Source: Desulfobacter vibrioformis DSM 8776
GTDB lineage: Bacteria; Desulfobacterota; Desulfobacteria; Desulfobacterales; Desulfobacteraceae
Direction of reading: 5' to 3'
Assembly (NCBI RefSeq): GCF_000745975.1
Contig: NZ_JQKJ01000017.1
Coordinates: forward strand, 1-64,000
Length of the DNA: 64,000 nucleotides
In this document: positions 35,575 to 43,176 of the stretch, in pieces
Layout: every line of letters begins with the position of its first letter
How positions within the stretch are numbered: the first letter of the stretch is position 1
Translations under genes and position numbers: made by a program
Notes under the pieces: generated by a model
Told to the model about the DNA's origin: nothing
The model's database searches: none
The model's input: the letters and a program-made list of their open reading frames with translations, nothing else

Positions 35575-35720
35575 AGTGTTTGAACGAAAAGTCACCCATC
35601 TGCGGCGTTGCAAAAAAAATTTAAAATCCTCACAACCACGAGGTTGCTCCGGTTTTAAATTTTTTTGCGCCTTGCATCAGGGCAACTTTTCGTCCAAACA
35701 CGGTTTTCCGTTCAAACACT
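35575..35720. mobile_element. Palindromic MITE-like element with 4-bp target duplication
   Basis: The element begins AGTGTTTGAACG and ends with the exact inverse CGTTCAAACACT. Inner arms of about 50 bases are also inverted (AAAAGT near the left and ACTTTTCG near the right), around a centre with an AACCACGAGGTTGCTC loop. AAAT flanks both ends (35571-35574 and 35721-35724), as expected from a 4-bp target site duplication. It encodes nothing and could also act as a hairpin between two genes. Confidence 0.6.
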
Positions 35721-35740
35721 AAATCATAGAGGATTTTGAA

Positions 35741-36115
35741 ATGAGTTATTATGTTGATCCCAATACCCAGCAGATGTATTACCAGGCCCCGGCCCAGAGT
35801 CATCAAACTACACCGGATCCGGCTGCCGCAGCCGAGCCCAAGGTGTATGCCGTACCCCAGAACTACGCAGTCCAGCAGGCTCCGCCTGCAACGTCTAGCT
35901 TTTTAGGCCTTGATGCCGGTTCAGCCACCTTCTGGAAAGGTGCGATTCTCGGTGCGGGCGTGGCCCTTCTGGTGACCAGTGAAACCGTGCAGAAAGCTGT
36001 GGTTAAAGCCGTTTCCAAGGGCATGGCCGCCGCGTCCACAGGTGTTGAGGAACTCAAGGAAAAATTTGAAGACGCCAAGGCAGAAGTGGAAGCTGAGGCT
36101 GCGGGTAAAAAATAA
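35741..36115 (+). CDS. Short protein with YVDPNTQQMYYQ motif and membrane helix
   Basis: This 124-residue protein begins MSYYVDPNTQQMYYQ. It has a Pro-rich linker, then the helix SATFWKGAILGAGVALLVTS with ETVQKA following, and a charged coiled-coil-like tail ending EAEAAGKK. It is a short relative of the 327-residue protein at 34169-35152. The charged tail of Lys and Glu suggests a scaffold face. An AGAGGA site precedes the ATG. Confidence 0.7.
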   Translation: MSYYVDPNTQQMYYQAPAQSHQTTPDPAAAAEPKVYAVPQNYAVQQAPPATSSFLGLDAGSATFWKGAILGAGVALLVTSETVQKAVVKAVSKGMAAASTGVEELKEKFEDAKAEVEAEAAGKK

Positions 36116-36141
36116 CCCCTTTTGTATTCACCGGAATCGGG

Positions 36142-38433
36142 ATGAAATTTAAACTCAGGCAGGCCAAACCGTTCAGGACCCGGATTCAGTTTCCGGACCT
36201 CAGGCACCAGCCTGCCTGTTGTGCCTATGTCCAAAAACGGCTTGAGTCGTTGGTGGATGGTCGCCTGGTGGCGGTCAGGCCTGCATCCGGGTCCATTATT
36301 CTGGTTCACCCCCAGGGTCCCCCGGATCTGCAGGGTGTTATTAATCTGGTCTTTTCGTTTAAGTCTGTCCTTGATGAAATATCAGCGGGTGAGATGCCGG
36401 CAGCTCAAACTGCGGCTGTTGCAACCTTACACAAATCAAGTGCTACAGACGGTGCTGCCCACGTATCCGGTTCCACCCTTTTAGTTTCCGGCATATATAT
36501 CGGGTGGCTTATGTTCAAACGGGTTTTTGTGCCTGTCTCAGCCGTCGGCTCCTTTGCGGCCCGCCTGGCCAGCCTGCCTGGTTTTTTAGCGGTGTGGCTT
36601 GCCATGCCTATCCAGCGCCAGGCAGTTGAGAATTTAAAAAACACCGGCCGGGTGGACATGGGGTTTATCTCCACTGGGCTGCTTTATGCCTCCCTTTTCA
36701 CCGGAAATATCCTGACCGCCCTGGCCGTGGCCTGGCTGTACAACCTGTCGGGATGGCTGGAATCCCGGATCCGGAAGCACACCCGAAAAGCAGTCAAGGA
36801 CATGCTCTCCGGCCGGCAGACCCATGCCTGGAAGCTTGTGGACGGCGTGGAAGTCCGGGTGGACCCAGGCACGTTGATGCCGGGGGACACCATTGTTCTC
36901 AGCCACGGCAATACCGTGCCCGTGGACGGCCGGGTGATCAAGGGCACGGTTCTGGTAAACGAGTCTGCCATGACAGGGGAGGGCATCCCCGTTGTTAAAA
37001 CTAAAACTCAGGCTGTTCTGGCCGGGACCCTGGTGGAAGATGGATATGCCTGGGTAATCGTTGAAAAGACCGGAGACCAGACCCGGATGGCCGCCATTAT
37101 CCGGCTCATTGAATCTGCCCGCACCGATGTCGGGGAAGCGGGCCGGGCCACCCTGAAAATTTCACAGTACATGGTGCCTATCTCCTTAACCCTTGCCGGA
37201 ACAGCCTTTTTCATGACCGGTTCGCTGTTCCTGGCCATTGCCACCATGATGGTGACCTGTCCCTGTGCCCTGCGTCTTTCTTCGTCCACGGCCGTTTCCG
37301 TTGCCATGGGCCAGGCCGCAGCCCAGGGGATTTTAATCAAGGGCGGAACCCATGTGGAAACCGCAGGCCGGGTGAATATCCTGGTGCTGGATAAAACCGG
37401 CACCCTGACACAGACTTCGGCCCGGGTCACCCGGGTGCAGAATCTGGACCGCCGGTACAAGGAAGAGACGATTTTAAAACTGGCAGCCGCAGCCCTTGGG
37501 TCCTTGAATCACCCCCTGAGCCGGGCTGTGGTTTTAAAAGCCCGTGAGCTCGGGCTTGCGCTTCCGGTCTGTGAGGCCAGAAAAATGATTGTGGGCCAGG
37601 GGGTGAAGGCCAGGGTGAAAACCAGGACCGGCGTCAAAACGCTTCTGGCCGGATCAAAAAATTTCATGACAGCCAATGGCCTGGATCTGCCTGGTGCGGC
37701 ATCGGTATCCCACCCCGGGACAGGCTGTGACGCCCGTTCGGATTCCATTGTTTTTTTAGCCCTTGAAAACCATATCCTGGGCTGTATCCACGCGACCCAT
37801 GCGATGCGGCCCGATGCCGGCCCGGATACCATGGCGCGATTGAAGAGCCTTGGCATTTCCCGGATTGTGCTGCTCACCGGAGATACCCGGGAAGGCACCC
37901 GGGATTTTATTGGGCAATTGTCTTTTGATGAGGTGCATTGGGGCATGTCACCCGAAGATAAGGCCCTCTGGATTGACCGGAAGAAAAAGGAGACCCCCGG
38001 AGCCGTGATCGCCATGGTGGGAGACGGGATTAACGATACCCCGGCATTTTCACGGTCTCATTTAAGCTTTGCCGTGGGCGATGCCGGGGAGGATTTGACC
38101 CTTGAATGCGCAGATATTGTGCTCCAGCAGGGCGGGCTTGGCAAGGTGGCAGAAAGCCTGGCGTTAGGCCGGCACGCCCTGTCCGTGATCCGGGAAAGCT
38201 ATGCCCTGGCCATCAGCCTGAACAGTGTGACCCTGGTGCTGATGCTTTCGGGCTTGCTTTCTGCCTTTGCAGGGGCACTGATCCACAACCTGATCACCCT
38301 GGGTGCGGTGACCCTTGCAGCCCGGCCACTCAAGCCCCCGGGCCGACCCGGAAACCCGCCGGAATTGCCAATGCCTGACATTGTGGCAGGAAAAGACAAT
38401 CGCCTGTCTGGCGTCGCCATCGAGAAGGGGTGA
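36142..38433 (+). CDS. P1B-type ATPase with CPC motif, third copy
   Basis: This 763-residue P-type ATPase has D417 in DKTGTLTQ, a TGEG motif (TGEGIP) in place of TGES, and GDGINDTPAFS. The membrane motif TCPCALRLSS has C373 and C375. The N-terminus has PFRTRIQFPDLRHQ and no CxxC. A helical Gly-rich linker precedes the first membrane segments. It closes the iron cluster 144 bases before the glycogen genes. TGES in the actuator domain reads TGEG here, which is unusual because the Ser is commonly conserved. Confidence 0.82.
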   Translation: MKFKLRQAKPFRTRIQFPDLRHQPACCAYVQKRLESLVDGRLVAVRPASGSIILVHPQGPPDLQGVINLVFSFKSVLDEISAGEMPAAQTAAVATLHKSSATDGAAHVSGSTLLVSGIYIGWLMFKRVFVPVSAVGSFAARLASLPGFLAVWLAMPIQRQAVENLKNTGRVDMGFISTGLLYASLFTGNILTALAVAWLYNLSGWLESRIRKHTRKAVKDMLSGRQTHAWKLVDGVEVRVDPGTLMPGDTIVLSHGNTVPVDGRVIKGTVLVNESAMTGEGIPVVKTKTQAVLAGTLVEDGYAWVIVEKTGDQTRMAAIIRLIESARTDVGEAGRATLKISQYMVPISLTLAGTAFFMTGSLFLAIATMMVTCPCALRLSSSTAVSVAMGQAAAQGILIKGGTHVETAGRVNILVLDKTGTLTQTSARVTRVQNLDRRYKEETILKLAAAALGSLNHPLSRAVVLKARELGLALPVCEARKMIVGQGVKARVKTRTGVKTLLAGSKNFMTANGLDLPGAASVSHPGTGCDARSDSIVFLALENHILGCIHATHAMRPDAGPDTMARLKSLGISRIVLLTGDTREGTRDFIGQLSFDEVHWGMSPEDKALWIDRKKKETPGAVIAMVGDGINDTPAFSRSHLSFAVGDAGEDLTLECADIVLQQGGLGKVAESLALGRHALSVIRESYALAISLNSVTLVLMLSGLLSAFAGALIHNLITLGAVTLAARPLKPPGRPGNPPELPMPDIVAGKDNRLSGVAIEKG

Positions 38434-38666
38434 TGTCTGATTTTTTTACATCCTGGAAAGATAATTGGCAAAGATTTAAAAATTTCTAAACCCATTTAAA
38501 GGCGGCTTAACTCCCCATGCCTTATATGCCAAGGGGATAGGGATGCAGGTCTTATGCAGGCACAAAAGATGCGTGGGTGAATAAATGGGTGCATAAAGAG
38601 GTGAATAAAGAACAGAGACAAGCCTTTGATGAAGTTTTATACGAGACTAGTGAATGGGAGGTGCTC

Positions 38667-40211
38667 ATGCCTGACAGACCAAGAATTCTCATTGTCACCC
38701 CGGAAGTGACGTATCTGCCGGAAGAAATGGGATCATGTAAAGGCTATTCCGCCAAGGCCGGCGGCCTGGCCGATGTTTCAGCCGCCTTGATCAGCGCCTT
38801 GTTTGATCTGAATTGCGACGTCCATGTCGCCATACCTGATTACCGTTCCATCTATCATGATTATTCCACTGAAAAGCATGACCAGGAGGTGAAAAAAATC
38901 AAGCAGATCCTGGACGAGGAGCGGATTCATTTTGCAGCAGATCGGGCGTTTCTTTATAAAGAAAAAGTATATTCCGGCAGTTCAAAGAAAAATCTGAAGG
39001 TGTCCCTGGCCTTTCAGCGGGAGGTGATCAACAACATCATCCCCAGGGTTCAACCGGATATCATCCACTGTAATGACTGGATGACAGGCCTGATCCCGGC
39101 CATGGCAAGGCAGTATGGAATTCCCTGCCTGTTTTCCATTCACAATATCCATACCATGACCTCCACCCTGGCCGAGATCGAGGACCGGGGGATTGATGCT
39201 GTTTCCTTCTGGCAATGGCTTTATTTTAAACGGCCCCCTGAAAGTTATGAAGAAAGCCGGGAATTTAACCGGGTGGATTTTCTTTGCTCAGGCGTATTTT
39301 CAGCCCATTATGTTAATACAGTCAGTCCGGCGTTTTTGCAGGAGATCGTTGAAAACCGGCATCCTTTCGTGGACCCCGGGCTCCAGGCCGAACTCACCCA
39401 CAAGTGGGAGGCCGGCTGCGCTACGGGTATTTTGAATGCGCCGGAACCGGAATTCAACCCGGCAGTGGATGACATGATCCGGTTTAATTACGGGCCGAAA
39501 AATCACCGCAGGATGAAACGGAAAAACAAGGCCTTTCTCCAGGAAACCGTTGGCCTTGAACAGAATCCGGATGCGCCTTTGTTTTTCTGGCCCTCCCGTC
39601 TGGATCCGGTCCAAAAAGGATGCCAGCTGCTGGCCCAGATTATGTACCAGACCATATCCCGCTACTGGGACACCGGGATTCAGATCGTCTCCGTGGCAGA
39701 CGGAGAATATTATAAGTACTTTAAAGATATTGCCGGGTTCCACGATCTAGAGCATCGAATAGGCGTTCTGAAGTTTGACGAACAACTCTCCCACCAGGCA
39801 TTTGCCGGGAGTGATTTTGTTTTCATGCCCTCTTCCTTTGAACCCTGCGGCCTTCCCCAGATTATCGGGGCCATTTACGGGACCCTGCCTATTGTATTTG
39901 ATACAGGCGGCCTTCATGACACGGTAAGGCCCCTTGAGCTGGAAAGCGCCAGGGGCAACGGTTTTATTTTTACCATATACGATGCCCAGGGACTGAGCTG
40001 GGCTGTGGACCGGGCCATGGACTTTTTTGCCCTTGATCCGGATGAGCGAGAGGCCCAGATCCAGCGGATCATGATTGAGTCTGTCACGGAATTCAACCAC
40101 AGCCGCTGTGCTGAAAGCTATATTTGCCTGTATGAAAAAATGCTTAAAAGGCCCTTCATTGTCCGGCCCGGAATGGACACTGTCCAGCAACCGGGCGATT
40201 CCGGGATTTGA
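38667..40211 (+). CDS. glgA: Glycogen synthase (GT5), copy 1
   Basis: This 514-residue enzyme adds glucose from ADP- or UDP-glucose to glycogen. The N-terminal substrate motif is YSAKAGGLADVS. The C-terminal nucleotide sugar motif is FEPCGLPQIIGA followed by PIVFDTGGLHDTV. A longer frame opens at 38577; I use the ATG at 38667 because MPDRPRILIVTPEV is the normal start and a GGAGG site precedes it. A close paralogue lies 5 kb away in inverted orientation at 45197-46699. The acceptor substrate is inferred from the family. Confidence 0.92.
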   Translation: MPDRPRILIVTPEVTYLPEEMGSCKGYSAKAGGLADVSAALISALFDLNCDVHVAIPDYRSIYHDYSTEKHDQEVKKIKQILDEERIHFAADRAFLYKEKVYSGSSKKNLKVSLAFQREVINNIIPRVQPDIIHCNDWMTGLIPAMARQYGIPCLFSIHNIHTMTSTLAEIEDRGIDAVSFWQWLYFKRPPESYEESREFNRVDFLCSGVFSAHYVNTVSPAFLQEIVENRHPFVDPGLQAELTHKWEAGCATGILNAPEPEFNPAVDDMIRFNYGPKNHRRMKRKNKAFLQETVGLEQNPDAPLFFWPSRLDPVQKGCQLLAQIMYQTISRYWDTGIQIVSVADGEYYKYFKDIAGFHDLEHRIGVLKFDEQLSHQAFAGSDFVFMPSSFEPCGLPQIIGAIYGTLPIVFDTGGLHDTVRPLELESARGNGFIFTIYDAQGLSWAVDRAMDFFALDPDEREAQIQRIMIESVTEFNHSRCAESYICLYEKMLKRPFIVRPGMDTVQQPGDSGI

Positions 40212-40309
40212 ACAAAATATTGACACCGGGATTTTAAAAAATTAAAATAAATCCGTTGGGTTAGGTTCCAGCTTGACGATACCATTTAAAAACCATTTCG
40301 GAGGGTGTC

Positions 40310-40615
40310 ATGTTTACAAAACAATATCTTAAAACCAAGGATGTGTGCAGGGTCAGATTTAAAGTGCAGAAAAAAATGATTGGACCGGCAGAAACAGTCA
40401 ACCTGGTTGGTGATTTCAACAATTGGGATGAAAAGGCCGGAGCCATGAAAAAACTCAAAAACGGGGATTTTTCTGCGGTCCTTGACCTTAAGCCTAAACA
40501 GTCTTACCAGTTCCGTTACCTGGTGGATGATACCCGCTGGATCAACGATGAAAGCGCGGATGTTTACCTGCCGTCTCCCTTTCATGGGGAAGACAACTCG
40601 GTTGTTACGATTTAA
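40310..40615 (+). CDS. CBM48 glycogen-binding protein
   Basis: This 101-residue protein is one carbohydrate-binding module 48 domain. The LVGDFNNWDEKAGAMKKL segment holds the conserved tryptophan, and YQFRYLVDDTRWIND the second. It would bind alpha-glucan chains and may hold glycogen enzymes on the granule. It lies between synthase and phosphorylase genes, with 98 and 53 bases to its neighbours. Confidence 0.85.
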   Translation: MFTKQYLKTKDVCRVRFKVQKKMIGPAETVNLVGDFNNWDEKAGAMKKLKNGDFSAVLDLKPKQSYQFRYLVDDTRWINDESADVYLPSPFHGEDNSVVTI

Positions 40616-40668
40616 GGGCCGGGTCTTCCGGTAATCAAAGACCCCAGGGTCCTGTATGGAGTTCACGC

Positions 40669-43107
40669 ATGTCCTATTTTGATTTTTCAAATTTTGAGAC
40701 CTCTTTTAACAATTACATTAAATACATTCTGGGCAAGCAACCTGAGTACGCCTCGAAAAATGATCAGTTAAACGCTGTTTCCTATGCCGTTGGCAAGTAC
40801 CTGATGGATATTGGTTATGATACACAGAAACGCTACCAGGAAAATGATGCCAAACGCCTGCATTACCTGTCTCTTGAATTCCTTATCGGGCGGCTTTTAA
40901 GCAATAATTTGTTAAACCTGGGTATTTATAACCGCTGTAAAAAATTTCTTGAAAAAAAGGGCATTGACCTTGACTTTTTGGTAGAGGAAGAACGGGATCC
41001 GGCTTTGGGTAACGGCGGTCTCGGACGTCTGGCCGCATGTTTTCTTGATTCGTTGGCCTGTCTGAATATGCCGGGATTCGGGTACGGAATTAATTATGAT
41101 TACGGTTTGTTTAAACAGGTGATCGTTAACGGATACCAGAAGGAAAAACCCGATTACTGGCCCAACCGTATGTCACCATGGCTGATCCGCAGAACAGAAG
41201 AGCGGTATATGGTTCCCATTTACGGCCAGGTGGAGGGCAGTGTGGACAGGGACGGGGAGTATAACCCCATATGGACGAACTGGTCCCTGCTCATTGGCCG
41301 GCCCCATGATATCCTGGTTGCAGGTTTCGAAGGCCGTACCGTCAATTATCTGCGACTGTTCACGGCCGAGGCGTCCGAAAACTTTGATATCAATATTTTC
41401 AATGACGGTGACTATTTCAAAGCCGTGGGCCGGAAAATCAAATCCGAGACCATTTCCAAAATTCTCTATCCGTCGGATTCCAAAGAGGCGGGAAAAGAAC
41501 TTCGGCTGGTTCAGGAGTATTTCCTTGTGGCCTGTTCCTTAAGGGATATTATCCGCAAGTATGAAATGGACCATGACTCCTTTGATCATTTCTATAACAA
41601 GGTGGCCATCCAACTCAACGATACCCACCCGGCTCTGGCAGTGGCCGAGCTGATGCGTATCCTGGTGGATGAAAAAGGCATACAATGGGAAACTGCCTGG
41701 GATATTACTAAAAAAACCCTTGGATATACCAATCACACCCTGTTGCCCGAGGCCCTGGAAACCTGGCCGGTAACGATTATGGAGCGGGTGGTGCCCCGGC
41801 ATGTGCAGCTGATTTATGAAATCAACCAGCGGTTTCTGGAATATTTGACCGTTCGTGATCCCGAGGTGACCAGCGAAAGCATTGAAAGAATGTCCATCAT
41901 CCAGGAAGGGCCTGTCAAACAGGTGCGCATGGCCAATCTTGCCATCATCGGCAGCCATTCAATAAACGGGGTGGCAAAGGTACACTCCAATCTGGTTAAA
42001 ACACAGCTTGTTCCCGAATTTTACCGGCTGTGGCCGGAAAGATTCAACAATAAGACCAACGGGGTTTCTCCCAGGCGCTGGATCGCGGCCTGCAACCCCG
42101 GCCTTGCCGATTTTATCACCGAAGCCATCGGTCACCGATGGGTGGGGGACTTATCGCGGATCTGGGAATTGGAAGCCTTTGAAAATGATCCGGGATTTCT
42201 GGACCGGCTGGGCCGGATCAAGCTGGCCAACAAAGAGGCGTTGGCCACGTTAATCCGTAAGCAATTGTTTCTGACCGTGGATCCCCAGTCCATTTTCGAC
42301 ATCCACGCCAAGCGGATCCATGAATACAAGCGCCAGTTGCTCAATGTGCTTCATATCATTCACCTGTATCTTTCCATCAAGGAGGACGGCAAGGACATCG
42401 GGATTCCGCGGACCTTTATTTTCGCCGGCAAGGCAGCTCCGGGTTACCATTTTGCCAAACTGATCATTAAACTGATTCATTCGGTTGCCAACGTGATCAA
42501 TAAGGATCCGGAGATCCATGACATGATCAAGGTGGTTTTTTTGCCGGACTATCGGGTCACCCTGGCGGAAAAAATTATTCCGGCTGCAGATGTCAGCGAG
42601 CAGATCTCTACCGCCGGCATGGAAGCCTCGGGAACCGGAAACATGAAATTTGCCATGAACGGTGCGTTGACCATCGGTACCCTGGACGGGGCTAATATAG
42701 AGATCGCAGAACAGGTGGGCAAGGAGAATATCTATATTTTCGGCCTCACCGTGGACGAAGCAGAGGCGCTTCGCCCTAATTATGAGCCCAAAACTTTTTA
42801 TGATGAGGATGAGGATTTGAAACGGGTACTCAAGGCCATTTATTCCAACCGGTTCTGTTCCGACGAACCCGGTATTTTCAAACCTGTTTTCAGCCAGATC
42901 ATGGGCAACCGGGAACATTATCTTCACCTGGCCGATTTCAGGTCTTATGTTACAACCCAGTTAAAGATCGGAAACGATTATAATGACCGTACCAAATGGC
43001 TCTCCATGTCCCTGAAAAATATTACCCGCACCGGTATCTTTTCCAGTGACCGGGCTATCCGGGAATATGCGGACGGCATATGGGGGATCAGCTCCTTTAA
43101 GGAGTAG
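40669..43107 (+). CDS. glgP: Glycogen phosphorylase
   Basis: This 812-residue enzyme releases glucose 1-phosphate from alpha-1,4-glucan. The pyridoxal phosphate lysine is K660 in ASGTGNMKFAMNGA. The NGGLGRLAACFLDSLA motif and the KRIHEYKRQLLN segment of the family are present. It ends with a coil and the gene is convergent with the branching enzyme gene. A 9-bp inverted repeat lies between them. Length and motifs are typical. Confidence 0.95.
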   Translation: MSYFDFSNFETSFNNYIKYILGKQPEYASKNDQLNAVSYAVGKYLMDIGYDTQKRYQENDAKRLHYLSLEFLIGRLLSNNLLNLGIYNRCKKFLEKKGIDLDFLVEEERDPALGNGGLGRLAACFLDSLACLNMPGFGYGINYDYGLFKQVIVNGYQKEKPDYWPNRMSPWLIRRTEERYMVPIYGQVEGSVDRDGEYNPIWTNWSLLIGRPHDILVAGFEGRTVNYLRLFTAEASENFDINIFNDGDYFKAVGRKIKSETISKILYPSDSKEAGKELRLVQEYFLVACSLRDIIRKYEMDHDSFDHFYNKVAIQLNDTHPALAVAELMRILVDEKGIQWETAWDITKKTLGYTNHTLLPEALETWPVTIMERVVPRHVQLIYEINQRFLEYLTVRDPEVTSESIERMSIIQEGPVKQVRMANLAIIGSHSINGVAKVHSNLVKTQLVPEFYRLWPERFNNKTNGVSPRRWIAACNPGLADFITEAIGHRWVGDLSRIWELEAFENDPGFLDRLGRIKLANKEALATLIRKQLFLTVDPQSIFDIHAKRIHEYKRQLLNVLHIIHLYLSIKEDGKDIGIPRTFIFAGKAAPGYHFAKLIIKLIHSVANVINKDPEIHDMIKVVFLPDYRVTLAEKIIPAADVSEQISTAGMEASGTGNMKFAMNGALTIGTLDGANIEIAEQVGKENIYIFGLTVDEAEALRPNYEPKTFYDEDEDLKRVLKAIYSNRFCSDEPGIFKPVFSQIMGNREHYLHLADFRSYVTTQLKIGNDYNDRTKWLSMSLKNITRTGIFSSDRAIREYADGIWGISSFKE

Positions 43108-43141
43108 CTTTAGTGCCTTACTCCTGAGCTTCTGTCACAAA

Positions 43142-43176
43142 AAACAAGAAATTGTTAGACTCCTTTCTTCTTGTTT
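43142..43176. terminator. Inverted repeat between convergent glycogen genes
   Basis: AAACAAGAA and TTCTTGTTT flank a 17-base centre. The T-rich end suits termination of glgP. The same stretch contains short repeats of a TAGTTTC type that continue into the end of the branching enzyme gene. Confidence 0.5.

Noticed and set aside
27099..38433. Magnetosome island
   Set aside because: No MamA, MamB, MamE, MamK, MamM or MamO-like gene is present, so a ferrosome-like cluster is the better reading.
38577..38666. Extended N-terminus of the first glycogen synthase
   Set aside because: The extension is absent from the paralogue, and a GGAGG site with an ATG at 38667 fits better.
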